From the NCBI GenBank assembly GCA_904395905.1, contig CAJFNZ010000022.1, positions 1-45,044 of the forward strand: a stretch of DNA of 45,044 nucleotides. The letters are read 5' to 3'. The notes under the pieces were generated by a model. The model was given only the letters and a program-made list of their open reading frames with translations, searched no databases and was not told where the DNA came from. Positions within the stretch are counted from its first letter, which is position 1, and each line of letters opens with the position of its first letter. Positions 10,254-18,677 of the stretch are shown one piece after another. This DNA is from an uncultured Oscillospiraceae bacterium. Lineage in GTDB: Bacteria; Bacillota; Clostridia; Oscillospirales; Oscillospiraceae. The position numbers were made by a program, and so were the translations under genes.

Positions 10254-10787
10254 TCAGTAATTCTCGGCCTTCAGCTGGAAGTACGCCTGGGGATGGGCGC
10301 AGACGGGACAGACCTGCGGGGCCTGCTTGCCGATGACGATGTGGCCGCAGTTGGCGCACTGCCAGATGGCGTCGCCGTCGCGGCTGAAGACCAGGCCGCC
10401 CTCGACGTTGGCCAGCAGCTTGCGGTAGCGCTCCTCGTGGGACTTCTCGATGGCGGCCACGCCCTCGAAGAGCTCGGCGATGTGGTCGAAGCCCTCCTCG
10501 CGGGCCTCCTTGGCGAAGGTGGCGTACATATCGGTCCACTCGTAGTTCTCGCCCTGGGCGGCGTCCAGGAGGTTCTCGGCCGTGGTGCCCACGCCGTGGA
10601 ACAGCTTGAACCACATCTTGGCGTGTTCCTTCTCGTTGTTGGCGGTCTCCTCAAAGAGGTTGGCAATCTGGACGTAGCCGTCCTTCCGGGCCTGGGAGGC
10701 GTAGTAGGTGTACTTATTCCGGGCTTGCGACTCGCCGGCGAAGGCGGTCATCAGGTTCTTCTCGGTCTTGGACCCTTTCAGTTCCAT
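10254..10787 (-). CDS. rbr: Rubrerythrin
   Basis: Cytoplasmic non-haem iron peroxidase that reduces H2O2 in anaerobes. An N-terminal four-helix ferritin-like domain carries the diiron ligands ([29 protein letters not shown]). The C-terminal rubredoxin-like domain has CANCG and CPVC for the Fe(Cys)4 centre. The 177-residue length is close to the usual 190. The ATG is preceded by AAAAGGAG. It lies 54 nt downstream of queH on the same strand and may be partly co-transcribed, but a small GC hairpin lies between them. Confidence 0.95.
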   Translation of the reverse strand: MELKGSKTEKNLMTAFAGESQARNKYTYYASQARKDGYVQIANLFEETANNEKEHAKMWFKLFHGVGTTAENLLDAAQGENYEWTDMYATFAKEAREEGFDHIAELFEGVAAIEKSHEERYRKLLANVEGGLVFSRDGDAIWQCANCGHIVIGKQAPQVCPVCAHPQAYFQLKAENY

Positions 10788-10841
10788 GGGTATCGACTCC
10801 TTTTTTTGAAATTTGCACGCGCGCCGGAGGGCGCGGGGGCG

Positions 10842-11387
10842 TCACGGGAGAATCTTGGCGGGCTTCAGGTACCGCTCCTGCTCGGAGAAGACACAGCCGC
10901 AGTACTTCTGCATATAGAAGCCGTGGTCCCGGGCAAACTGCTGGCCCTCTCGGAACAGCGGGCGGAAATCCCGGTAAAAGAACGTCACGCCGAACTGGGC
11001 CGCGGCCCGGGCGGCCACGTCGGCCATCCGCTCGTGCTGCTGGTAGGGGCTGATGAAGAGGCTGGAGGTGAAGGCGTCGAAGCCCGCCTCTGCGGCCTTC
11101 CGGGCCGTCTCAAAGAGGCGCATCTCATAGCACTTCCCGCAGCGGCCGTCGATGTCCGCCGCCACGGCCCGCACGAACGGCCGCAGGCCGTAGTCGTCCC
11201 GCTCCAGCAGCGGCAGGCCGATTTCCGCGGCGTACTCCCGCAGGCAGTTGCGCCGGGCCCGGTATTCGGTGAAGGGGTGGATGTTGGGATTGTACCAGTA
11301 GCCGGTCACCTGATGGCCCTGGTCCAGCAGCTGCGCCACGGGCCGGTTGGCGCAGGGGGCGCAGCAGATGTGCATCAGAATGTTCAA
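10842..11387 (-). CDS. queH: Epoxyqueuosine reductase QueH
   Basis: Catalyses the last step of queuosine synthesis, reducing epoxyqueuosine to queuosine in tRNA; it replaces QueG in many bacteria (DUF208 family). Iron ligands appear as MHICCAPCANRP, GRCGKCYEMRL and KYCGCVFSE, with the family-typical FTSSLFISPYQ. The start is uncertain. TTG at 11387 follows AAGGAG by 10 nt and is chosen; in-frame ATG codons lie 12 nt inside and upstream. The ribosome-binding site sits in the loop of an 11-bp hairpin (annotated separately), so translation may be controlled. Confidence 0.9.
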   Translation of the reverse strand: MNILMHICCAPCANRPVAQLLDQGHQVTGYWYNPNIHPFTEYRARRNCLREYAAEIGLPLLERDDYGLRPFVRAVAADIDGRCGKCYEMRLFETARKAAEAGFDAFTSSLFISPYQQHERMADVAARAAAQFGVTFFYRDFRPLFREGQQFARDHGFYMQKYCGCVFSEQERYLKPAKILP

Positions 11388-11420
11388 TGGGGGTACGCTC
11401 CTTCCGGTTCGTACCCCCAT
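11385..11420 (-). promoter_or_regulatory. Hairpin presenting the queH ribosome-binding site
   Basis: ATGGGGGTACG (minus strand 11420-11410) pairs perfectly with CGTACCCCCAT (11397-11387). The 12-nt loop contains GGAAGGAG, and the TTG start begins at the last stem base. The layout suggests control of initiation, or that the true start is the ATG at the stem base. Regulation is inferred. Confidence 0.5.
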
Positions 11421-11469
11421 CATACCATATTTCACGAAAATAGCAAGGCATCCCGCCGGGAAAAACCGT

Positions 11470-11787
11470 TCAGCCCGGCGTCTCCAGATTCAAGACCCCC
11501 TGCATCGGCGAGGTGATGAACGGCGCGCACCGCTCCCGGTGGGCCAGGTGCAGCGGATGGTCCCGGAAGCGCTCCAGGGCCGCCATGTCCGCCAGCTCGA
11601 TGTAGCAGACGACGTCGTACGGCCCGCCGGCCAGGTTCCGCCCCAGCTCCGCCCGGCAGAGGCCCTCAATCCCCTGGAGCGTCTGGAGCGACGCCTGCAT
11701 GACCTGCACCGCCTGGTCGGCCTGGCCGCTCTCCCGGATGTCCTCCCGCAGCTTCCAGAATGAGATGTTCAGCACCATGGAACCCAT
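11470..11787 (-). CDS. Dabb (stress-responsive A/B barrel) family protein
   Basis: Small dimeric alpha/beta barrel protein of the Dabb family, whose members act in varied stress or metabolic roles; none can be assigned here. The core MVLNISFWKLREDI, LRAELGRNLAGGPYDVVCYIELADMAALERFRDHPLHL and CAPFITS is typical. About 105 residues. The start with AAAGGA 5 nt upstream (MGSMVL) is preferred over the longer ORF. It stands alone between queH and the GNAT gene on the same strand. Confidence 0.8.
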   Translation of the reverse strand: MGSMVLNISFWKLREDIRESGQADQAVQVMQASLQTLQGIEGLCRAELGRNLAGGPYDVVCYIELADMAALERFRDHPLHLAHRERCAPFITSPMQGVLNLETPG

Positions 11788-11913
11788 ACCGTCCTTTCGC
11801 TCCGGGCCTCCGGCCCGGGTCTGGAACACTCTCCCTATACCATACTCGTTTTTTCGTGAAAAATAAAGTCTTTCAGTCCAAAAACTTCATGGGCCGTTCC
11901 GGCGCGCAGTCCG

Positions 11914-12735
11914 CTAGTCCAGGGCGATGCCCAGATAGGGCGCCGGCAGGCCCTCCGGCGCGCCGCCGAGCCAGCGGGCCATGGCAAACGGCTCGCTGCC
12001 GCCGGGCGTCCGGACGAGGAGCTCCTCGCCGCCCGCCATCCCCGCCGCCAGGGAGCCCCCCTCCGCCAGGTCCCCCGGCCAGAGCAGCTCATAGAGGATT
12101 GCCCGGCCTTGGCCGTCCCGGGCCACGCAGGCGCAGCCCTCCAGGCCGTCCTTCTCCAGGCGCAGCAGGCCGCCGCCGTAGAGCCGCGCCGCGGCCTCCT
12201 GGAACGCCAGCACCGGCACGGGGCAGGAGACGTAGGCGCCGTCCTCCAGCAGCCGCTCCCGGAGCGCGCCGTACACCGGCGGCGGCACCGTCTCCGCCGA
12301 CCCGGTGACCGGGACGGCCCGCAGCGTCTCTTGCCGGACGGTGGAGAAGTCCCGGTAGCCGTGGCGGGCATAAAACTGCCGCAGAGACGCCGACCCCGGC
12401 ACCAGCAGCAGCGCCCGGACGCCCCGGGCCGCAAGATAGCCGGCGGCATAGGCCAGCAGCCGGCCGCAGTGGCCGCGGCCCCGGGCGGCCTCGTCGGTGG
12501 CCACGGCGTAGAGGTAGGCGGCCGGCCAGCCGCGGCGCTGCCAGCAGACGGTCTCCGGCAGCCAGCAGGCCATGGCGGCCACCCGCCCCGCCTCCCGGCA
12601 GACGAAGACCTGCTCGGGACGGTAGAGCGTCTGGAAGAAGGCGTCAATCAGGGCGTCGTCGTCGCCGAAGGCCTGCTTCCACAGGGCTTTGAGCTGCGGG
12701 ACCTCCTCCGGGCGGGAGAGGCCGGGGCCTCTCAC
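11914..12735 (-). CDS. GNAT family N-acetyltransferase
   Basis: Predicted acyltransferase using acetyl-CoA; the substrate is unknown. The acetyl-CoA loop is visible as VATDEAARGRGHCGRLLAYAA (about residues 78-98), a Q/R-x-x-G-x-G/A variant, followed by the motif B region LRQFYARHGYRDF. At 273 residues it is longer than a single GNAT domain; the C-terminal part resembles the extended Eis-like arrangement but cannot be named. The GTG start overlaps the stop of the upstream DUF2156 gene (GTGA), with GGAGGAG 6 nt before it, so the two are coupled. Confidence 0.82.
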   Translation of the reverse strand: MRGPGLSRPEEVPQLKALWKQAFGDDDALIDAFFQTLYRPEQVFVCREAGRVAAMACWLPETVCWQRRGWPAAYLYAVATDEAARGRGHCGRLLAYAAGYLAARGVRALLLVPGSASLRQFYARHGYRDFSTVRQETLRAVPVTGSAETVPPPVYGALRERLLEDGAYVSCPVPVLAFQEAAARLYGGGLLRLEKDGLEGCACVARDGQGRAILYELLWPGDLAEGGSLAAGMAGGEELLVRTPGGSEPFAMARWLGGAPEGLPAPYLGIALD

Positions 12736-13646
12736 AGGGACTCCTCCAGCTCGGCCGTGGCCTTGCACAGGAGGATGTCCGGGTGGTACGACTCCTTGGC
12801 CTTCCGCAGGCCGGGCAGGCCCATGTCGTCCTCCCGGTTCAGGTAGACCACCTCGGGGTACTTCTGGCGGATATACCGGGCGAACTCCCGGTTGATGGTC
12901 GGATAGGCGCCCTGGACCGAGGCGAAGGCCTTCTCAAAGTTCACGTCGAAGGTGTCCGCCTGGATCCGGTTGCCCATGGTGAAGGCGACGATCCGGTCCT
13001 CGGCCCTGAGCAGCAGCCCCTCCAGGCCCAGGGCCTCGTAGTCGTCGAACGCCCGCTGGAGGGCGATTTTTTCGATGCGGAAATCGTGCTCCTCCGAGGT
13101 CTCGCCGTCGTACTGCTCGAACCAGGCGTCGGCCATGTCCCGCGCCAGCCGGAGGTTCTCCGCCGTCAGCGGCTCCACGGACCAGTCGGGATAGAGCTGC
13201 TGGAACTTGTTGCAGTGGTTCCGCTTGGCCTGGAGCTTTTTGCCGCCCAAATCGGCCAGGCGGTTGACGTCGTAGAGGTAGTCGAACGAGGCGCGGTTCT
13301 CCGTGAAGCGGAAGCGGCCGGGATAGAGGGCGTCCAGCTCCTCCTTGCGGTTGCACGTGACGCCCAGCAGGCGCATCGGGTGGCCGTAGGCCTTCGCGTC
13401 GTCAATCAGCTGGTCGATGACGTAGCGCAGGTCCCCGCTGCCGGCGGGATAGGCGTAGTACTTGGTGTCGTTGTACTTGATAAACTGGACCATGTAGTCG
13501 CCCACCTTGGCAATCTGGCCGTAGCCGCGGCCCCAGAGGTAGAGGTTGACGAAGCTACATTCGCTGCCGCGGCAGCCGCTCTTGTGGTACAGCTCGGTAA
13601 TCCAGCCCCGGTCCTCCAGGGTCGGATGGCGAAATTCGATGCTCAA
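12732..13646 (-). CDS. DUF2156 protein (lysyl-phosphatidylglycerol synthase C-terminal-like)
   Basis: Soluble protein with the double-GNAT fold found at the C terminus of MprF aminoacyl-phosphatidylglycerol synthases, but without the membrane flippase part. Typical are SFVNLYLWGRGYG, YDVNRLADLGGKKLQAKRNHCNKFQQLYP and VNREFARYIRQKYPEVVYLNREDDMGLPGLRKAKESYHP. The 304-residue length is usual for the stand-alone family. The function is unknown, possibly aminoacyl transfer from charged tRNA. The TTG start lies 7 nt after AAAGGAG. It heads a two-gene operon with the GNAT gene. Confidence 0.85.
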   Translation of the reverse strand: MSIEFRHPTLEDRGWITELYHKSGCRGSECSFVNLYLWGRGYGQIAKVGDYMVQFIKYNDTKYYAYPAGSGDLRYVIDQLIDDAKAYGHPMRLLGVTCNRKEELDALYPGRFRFTENRASFDYLYDVNRLADLGGKKLQAKRNHCNKFQQLYPDWSVEPLTAENLRLARDMADAWFEQYDGETSEEHDFRIEKIALQRAFDDYEALGLEGLLLRAEDRIVAFTMGNRIQADTFDVNFEKAFASVQGAYPTINREFARYIRQKYPEVVYLNREDDMGLPGLRKAKESYHPDILLCKATAELEESL

Positions 13647-13696
13647 GGCAATTCTCCTTTTGTATTGGTTTTCCGGTTGGCAAAATTTTCGAAGAT

Positions 13697-13725
13697 ATCA
13701 TAGCACACCAATGGGAATTTTGCAA
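13697..13725 (-). promoter_or_regulatory. Promoter of the DUF2156-GNAT operon
   Basis: Minus strand TTGCAA (13725-13720), 17-nt spacer, TATGAT (13702-13697), about 50 nt upstream of the TTG start. Confidence 0.7.
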
Positions 13726-13783
13726 CCGTTCCGGATGCCGGATCCTTATCGTCTGCAAAAGGGGGCCGCGCCATACAGGAGCG

Positions 13784-13818
13784 CGCCCGGCGCGCCGGGA
13801 AATCCGACGCGCCGGGCG
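13784..13818 (-). terminator. Hairpin after the ABC exporter operon
   Basis: An 11-bp perfect stem CGCCCGGCGCG/CGCGCCGGGCG with a 13-nt loop begins 5 nt after the exporter stop; no U-tract follows. Confidence 0.55.
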
Positions 13819-13822
13819 GTCT

Positions 13823-15670
13823 TCAGGAGAGCTCCGTCATGCCGTGGTAGAGCTGGTAATACTCGCCGTGGAGGTCGAGCAGCGCGTCGTGGTCGCCGCG
13901 CTCGACGATGCGGCCGTGCTCCAGGACGATGATGGCGTTGGCGTTGCGGACGGTGCTGAGCCGGTGGGCGATGACGAAGACCGTCCGCCCCTCCATCAGC
14001 TGGTCCATGCCGGTCTCGATGAGCCGCTCGGTGCGGGTATCGATGTTGGACGTGGCCTCGTCGAGAATCAGCACCGGCGGGTCGGCGATGGCCGCCCGGG
14101 CGATGGCCAGCAGCTGCCGCTGGCCCTGGGAGAGGTTCGCGCCGTCGCCGGTAATCAGCGTGTCGTAGCCCTGGGGCAGCCGGCGGATGAAGGAGTCGGC
14201 GTTGGCGATTTTCGCCGCCGCCACCACCTCGTCGTCGCTTGCGTCCAGCTTGCCGAAGCGGATGTTCTCGGCGATGGTGCCGGTGAACAGGTGCGTGTCC
14301 TGGAGGACGATGCCCAAAGAGCGGCGCAAATCGTCCTTGCGGATTGCCCGGACGTCGATGCCGTCGTAGGTGATGGCGCCGCCCTCGACGTCGTAAAAGC
14401 GGTTGATGAGGTTCGTGATGGTCGTCTTCCCGGCGCCGGTGGAGCCGACGAAGGCGATTTTCTGCCCGGGCTTGGCGTAGAGGCTGATGTCCCGGAGAAT
14501 CGGGTGGCCCGGCACGTAGCCGAAGTCCACGTTCCGGAAGCGCACGTCGCCCCGCAGGAGCGTCAGCGTCCCGTCGGGGGCCTGCCAGGCCCAGCGGCCG
14601 GTCTTCTCGCCGCAGGGGACGAGCGCCCCGTCCCGCTCCTGGACGTGGACCAGCCGGATGCTCCCCTCGTCCACCTCGGGCGGCTCCTCCATCACCCGGA
14701 AGATCCGCTCCGCGCCGGCCAGCGCCGCCAGCAGCAGGCCGCTCTGCTGGGTGAACTGGTTGATGGGCAGGGCCGCCTGGCGGACGAAGACCAGATAGCT
14801 GGCCAGGCTGCCCACGTCAATTTGGCCCCGCAGGGCCATGATGCCGCCCAGCACGGCCACCAGCGCGTAGTTGACGTAGGAGATGCTGACCACGGCCGGA
14901 ATCATCGTGGCCGCGTACTGCTGGGCGCCGGTGCCGGCGTGGCGCAGCCGCTCGTTCTTCTCGTGGAAGACCCGGAGGTTCTCCCGCTCGTGGTTGAAGA
15001 CCTTGACGACCTTCTGGCCGCTGACCATCTCCTCGATGTAGCCGTCCAAATCGCCCAGGCACGCCTGCTGCCGGCCGAAGTACATACGGCTGCGCTTGCC
15101 GGAGTACTGGATGTACGCGAACATGGCCACGTAGCACACGGTCACCACCAGGGAGAGCCGCCAGTTGAGGATGTAGAGAATCACCAGCAGCCCCACCACC
15201 TGGATGAAGCTCTGGATGACCATGGCGAAGGAGTTGTTCAGCGCGTCGGCGACGGTGTCCACGTCGTTGGTGAAATAGCTCATCGTGTCGCCGTGGCGCT
15301 GGCTGTCGAAGAACCGCAGGGGCAGGGTCTGGAGATGGCGGAACAGGTCCCGCCGGATGTCGTAGAGGACGCGCTGGGCCGCCCGGACCATCGCCTGGGT
15401 GTAGCCCAGGGAGGCCAGGACGCCGGCGCCGTAGATGGCGGCCGTCACCAGGACGCCCCGAATCAGCGCCGTCCAGTCGCCGCCGGCCAGGCTGTTGACC
15501 ACGGGGCGAATCATGTACGTGCCCAGGAGGTTCGCCAGCGCGCTCACGGCCGCCAGGACGCCCACCACGCCAATCATCAGGGAATGGCGGCCCAGATACG
15601 AGAACAGCGCCCGGAGCGTGAACCCCAGGTTCTGCGGCCGGCGGCCGCCGGTTTCCGATTTCTTAGCCAT
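13823..15670 (-). CDS. ABC exporter half-transporter, canonical ATPase subunit
   Basis: Membrane-embedded half of a heterodimeric multidrug-type exporter. An N-terminal six-helix transmembrane domain spans about residues 20-330, then a nucleotide-binding domain with Walker A GSTGAGKTT, signature LSQGQRQLLAIARA and Walker B LILDEATSNIDTRTE. The catalytic glutamate is present. At 615 residues it is full length. It overlaps the upstream partner gene by 8 nt. The substrate cannot be read from sequence; control by the upstream MarR regulator suggests a toxic compound. Confidence 0.92.
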   Translation of the reverse strand: MAKKSETGGRRPQNLGFTLRALFSYLGRHSLMIGVVGVLAAVSALANLLGTYMIRPVVNSLAGGDWTALIRGVLVTAAIYGAGVLASLGYTQAMVRAAQRVLYDIRRDLFRHLQTLPLRFFDSQRHGDTMSYFTNDVDTVADALNNSFAMVIQSFIQVVGLLVILYILNWRLSLVVTVCYVAMFAYIQYSGKRSRMYFGRQQACLGDLDGYIEEMVSGQKVVKVFNHERENLRVFHEKNERLRHAGTGAQQYAATMIPAVVSISYVNYALVAVLGGIMALRGQIDVGSLASYLVFVRQAALPINQFTQQSGLLLAALAGAERIFRVMEEPPEVDEGSIRLVHVQERDGALVPCGEKTGRWAWQAPDGTLTLLRGDVRFRNVDFGYVPGHPILRDISLYAKPGQKIAFVGSTGAGKTTITNLINRFYDVEGGAITYDGIDVRAIRKDDLRRSLGIVLQDTHLFTGTIAENIRFGKLDASDDEVVAAAKIANADSFIRRLPQGYDTLITGDGANLSQGQRQLLAIARAAIADPPVLILDEATSNIDTRTERLIETGMDQLMEGRTVFVIAHRLSTVRNANAIIVLEHGRIVERGDHDALLDLHGEYYQLYHGMTELS

Positions 15671-17399
15671 GCGCCTCGTCCCCCTTCATCTGCGTGTGAT
15701 AGATCTCCTGGTAGATGGGGTCGCCCGCCAGCAGTTCCCGGTGGGTGCCGACGGCGTGGATGCGGCCGTCGTCCAGGATGACAATCTGGTCGGCGCCCAT
15801 GACCGACGTGACCCGCTGGGCGATGATCAGCTTCGTCACGTCGGTGCGCCGGGCCAGGGCCTTGCGGATGCGGCCCTCGGTGGCGGTGTCCACGGCGGAG
15901 GTGGAGTCGTCAAAAATCAGGATCTTCGGGTTTTTCAGCAGGGCCCGGGCGATGCACAGCCGCTGCTTCTGGCCGCCGGAGACGTTGACGCCGCCCTGGC
16001 CCAGGTCGCTGTCCAGGCCGCCGGGCATCCGCTCGAGGAACTCGTCGGCGCAGGCGGCGCGGCAGGCCTCCCAGAGCTGCTCGTCGGTGGCCTTCTGGTT
16101 GCCCCAGCAGAGGTTCTCCCGGACGGTGCCCGAGAAGAGGACGTTCTTTTGCAGCACGATGCCCACGGCGTCCCGGAGGGCCTGGAGGTCGTACTCGCGC
16201 ACGTCGTGGCCGCCGACCAGCAGCCGCCCGGCGGTGACGTCGTAGAGCCGCGGGATGAGCTGCACCAGGGTCGTCTTGGCCGCGCCCGTGCCGCCGAGGA
16301 TCCCCACCGTCTGGCCCGAGGCGATGTGGAGCGTCACGTGGGACAGCGCGTCGTTCTGGGCGTCGGCCCGGTAGCGGAAGCTGACGTCCTCGAAGTCGAT
16401 GGAGCCGTCGGGCACCTCGGTCCGGGCGTCCTCCGGGCTGGTCAGGGCCACCGGCTCGTCGAGGACCTCGAGGATCCGCCGGACGCTGGCCAGGGAGCGG
16501 GTCAGTAGCAGGAAGACGTTGGAAATCAGCATCAGGGAATTGAGGACCTGCATCACGTAGCTGAGGAAGCCCGTCAGCTGCCCGACGGCCAGGGAGCCGC
16601 CGAGAATCATGCTGCCGCCGAACCACATGATGAGGACCGTGGCGGTGTACATGGTCAGCTGGAAGGCCGGCAGGTTCAGCACCGCCGTGCGGAAGGTCCG
16701 GCGGCTGGTCTCCGAGAGGGCGTCGTTGGCCTCCTGGAAGCGCCGCTCCTCCCAGTCCCCGCGGACGAAGGCCTTGACGGCCCGGATGGCCGTCAGGTTC
16801 TCCTGGACCACGTTGTTCAGGTGGTCCACAGCCTTCTGGAGGCGGCCGTACATCGGCGCCACCCGCCGGATGACCAGCACGAGGACCAGCGCCAGCACCG
16901 GCGCGCAGACGAAGAACACCAGCGCCAGCCGGGCGTTCATGTAGAAGGACAGGCCGATGCCCATCAGGAACATCACCGGGCTGCGGACCAGCGGGCGGAA
17001 GCCGCCGTTGAGGGCGTTCTGGATGACCGTCACGTCGGTGGTCATCCGGGTCACCAGGGAGGAGGTGCGGAAGCGGTCCAGATTGGCAAAGGAGAACCGC
17101 TGCACCGCCTCGTACTCCGCCGAGCGGATGTGCGCGCCGAGGCCGTACGTGGCGCGGGCGGCGTACCGGGCGTACAGCAGGCCGCTGAGCAGGGAAATCA
17201 GCGCGCAGATGCCCATCCACACGCCCTGGTGGAAGATGAAGCCCAGGTCCCGGTTGGCCACGCCCACGTCGATGATGTCGGCCATCAGCACCGGGATGAC
17301 CAGCTCAAAGCCCGTCTCCACCAGCACCAGCAGCGCCCCAAGGAACAGATCCCGGCGGTACGGGCCCAGGTATCCCGCCAGGCGGCGCAGCTCCCTCAT
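15663..17399 (-). CDS. ABC exporter half-transporter, degenerate ATPase subunit
   Basis: Partner half of the heterodimeric exporter. Six transmembrane helices are followed by a nucleotide-binding domain with Walker A GGTGAAKTT and signature VSGGQKQRLCIARA. Walker B reads ILIFDDSTSAVDT, with aspartate where the catalytic glutamate normally stands. This is the pattern of the non-hydrolysing site in heterodimers such as BmrCD or TM287/288. 578 residues. Its ATG overlaps the marR stop by 4 nt and it overlaps the next gene by 8 nt, so the three genes form one tight operon. Confidence 0.92.
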   Translation of the reverse strand: MRELRRLAGYLGPYRRDLFLGALLVLVETGFELVIPVLMADIIDVGVANRDLGFIFHQGVWMGICALISLLSGLLYARYAARATYGLGAHIRSAEYEAVQRFSFANLDRFRTSSLVTRMTTDVTVIQNALNGGFRPLVRSPVMFLMGIGLSFYMNARLALVFFVCAPVLALVLVLVIRRVAPMYGRLQKAVDHLNNVVQENLTAIRAVKAFVRGDWEERRFQEANDALSETSRRTFRTAVLNLPAFQLTMYTATVLIMWFGGSMILGGSLAVGQLTGFLSYVMQVLNSLMLISNVFLLLTRSLASVRRILEVLDEPVALTSPEDARTEVPDGSIDFEDVSFRYRADAQNDALSHVTLHIASGQTVGILGGTGAAKTTLVQLIPRLYDVTAGRLLVGGHDVREYDLQALRDAVGIVLQKNVLFSGTVRENLCWGNQKATDEQLWEACRAACADEFLERMPGGLDSDLGQGGVNVSGGQKQRLCIARALLKNPKILIFDDSTSAVDTATEGRIRKALARRTDVTKLIIAQRVTSVMGADQIVILDDGRIHAVGTHRELLAGDPIYQEIYHTQMKGDEAHG

Positions 17400-17836
17400 T
17401 GGTCCGCCTCCCGGTTCAGCGCCGTGCGCAGATTCCGGTAGGCCCGGCTCAGATAGTCGGCCAGCTGCGCCCGCTCCTCCTCGGAGAAGCCCTCGAGCAT
17501 CGTCTGCTCCATGGCCTGCCGCCGGTGCTGCCAGGACTCGTGAGCCCGCCGGCCCAACTCGGTCAGGTGAATCAGGCCCGTCTTCCGCCCGGCGCGGGAC
17601 GTGCCCCGCTGGATGAAGCCGTTGCGGTCCAGGCTGTCGAGCATCCGGCAGACGGCCGCGGGGTCGATTTCAAAGTATTCGGCCATGTCCTTCTGGAGAC
17701 ACGGGCCGTTCGTGGCCAGGAACGACAGCAGCTTCGGCTGCCCCGCCCCCAGCCCCATGCCGGCAAGGCCGGCGCGCATATATGCCCGCTGCGCATGGTA
17801 CGCCCGATACAGCAGCATCTGGTACGTCTTTTCCAT
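17396..17836 (-). CDS. MarR family transcriptional regulator
   Basis: Winged-helix dimeric repressor, 146 residues. The DNA-binding domain includes LLSFLATNGPCLQKDMAEYFEIDPAAVCRMLDSLDRNGFIQRGTSRAGRKTGLIHLTELGRRA, the recognition helix plus wing. It is the first gene of the operon with the two exporter halves and probably represses it until a ligand binds. A TTGAT-N2-ATCAA palindrome touches the -10 region of the operon promoter and is a natural operator candidate. ATG follows GAGGAGGG. Confidence 0.9.
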   Translation of the reverse strand: MEKTYQMLLYRAYHAQRAYMRAGLAGMGLGAGQPKLLSFLATNGPCLQKDMAEYFEIDPAAVCRMLDSLDRNGFIQRGTSRAGRKTGLIHLTELGRRAHESWQHRRQAMEQTMLEGFSEEERAQLADYLSRAYRNLRTALNREADQ

Positions 17837-17879
17837 GGGGTGCCCTCCTCTGTTCTCTCCGTAAATTCCATGTTAAGCG

Positions 17880-17918
17880 TTGATACATCAATCATACGAG
17901 GATTTCTGGCTTTGTCAA
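17880..17918 (-). promoter_or_regulatory. Promoter and probable MarR operator of the exporter operon
   Basis: Minus strand TTGACA (17918-17913), 16-nt spacer, TATGAT (17896-17891). The palindrome TTGATACATCAA (17880-17891) abuts and overlaps the -10, where a bound dimer would block transcription. Hexamers are seen; the operator role is inferred. Confidence 0.75.
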
Positions 17919-17939
17919 GAGGGAAAACGCGCTTTCCGG

Positions 17940-17968
17940 TTGCGGCGGGCGCGAGAAGCGGGTATACT
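17940..17968 (+). promoter_or_regulatory. Promoter of the two-component operon
   Basis: TTGCGG (17940-17945), 17-nt spacer, TATACT (17963-17968), 41 nt upstream of the response regulator GTG. It is divergent from the MarR promoter and separated from it by about 20 nt. Confidence 0.65.
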
Positions 17969-18008
17969 AGGGGACGGACAACCGGAGTACAGGGAAGGGG
18001 GGATTGCC

Positions 18009-18677
18009 GTGACAACGGTGCTGCTGGTGGACGACGAGCGGACGATTGTGGAGAGCCTGGGCGCGTACCTGCGTCAGGAGGGCTTCCGGGTGGAGGCGGC
18101 CGGTTCCGTGGCCGGGGCCCTGGCCTTGTCCGGGCCGTGGGACCTGGCGCTGCTGGATGTGACGCTGCCCGACGGCAGCGGTCTGGACATCTGCCGCTGC
18201 CTGCGGCAGCGGGGGGACACGCCGGTGATTTTCCTGACGGCCTCGGACGACGAGGCCAGCGTCGTCCGGGGGTTCGAGGCCGGGGCCGACGACTACGTCT
18301 CCAAGCCCTTCCGCCCCCGGGAGCTGATTTCCCGGATGCGCAGCGTGCTGCGCCGGGCCGGCAAGGCGGGCCTCCTCACCTGCGGCCCGCTGACGGCCGA
18401 CCCGGCCCGGGGCACCGTCTCCCGGGACGGCCGGGAGCTGACCCTGTCGGCCCTGGAGTACCGGCTGCTGCTGGTGCTGCTCCACAACCAGGGAGCCGTG
18501 CTGCGCCGGGAGCGGCTGCTGGAGGAGATCTGGGACGTCGGCGGCGGCTTCGTCAACGACAACACGCTGACCGTCTACATCAAGCGCCTGCGGGAGAAAA
18601 TCGAGGACGACCCCCAGCACCCGGCGCTCCTGCGGACGGTCCGGGGCCTGGGCTACCGGATGGGAGGGACGCCGTGA
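18009..18677 (+). CDS. OmpR/PhoB-type response regulator
   Basis: Cytoplasmic DNA-binding response regulator, 222 residues. The receiver domain has DDE near residue 8, the phospho-acceptor aspartate in ALLDVTLPDGSG, the conserved threonine in IFLTAS and lysine in YVSKPF. The C-terminal winged helix (ELTLSALEYRLLLVLLHNQG, NTLTVYIKRLREKI, VRGLGYRM) is of the OmpR class. The GTG start at 18009 follows AAGGGGGG by 6 nt; the ORF track extends it upstream without support. Its stop overlaps the kinase start (GTGA). The stimulus is unknown, and it may act on the adjacent exporter genes. Confidence 0.93.
   Translation: MTTVLLVDDERTIVESLGAYLRQEGFRVEAAGSVAGALALSGPWDLALLDVTLPDGSGLDICRCLRQRGDTPVIFLTASDDEASVVRGFEAGADDYVSKPFRPRELISRMRSVLRRAGKAGLLTCGPLTADPARGTVSRDGRELTLSALEYRLLLVLLHNQGAVLRRERLLEEIWDVGGGFVNDNTLTVYIKRLREKIEDDPQHPALLRTVRGLGYRMGGTP

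Noticed and set aside
17399-18673. Upstream part of the 760-codon ORF ending in the histidine kinase
   Set aside because: It is an in-frame extension antisense to marR and in another frame over the response regulator; the kinase starts at GTG 18674.
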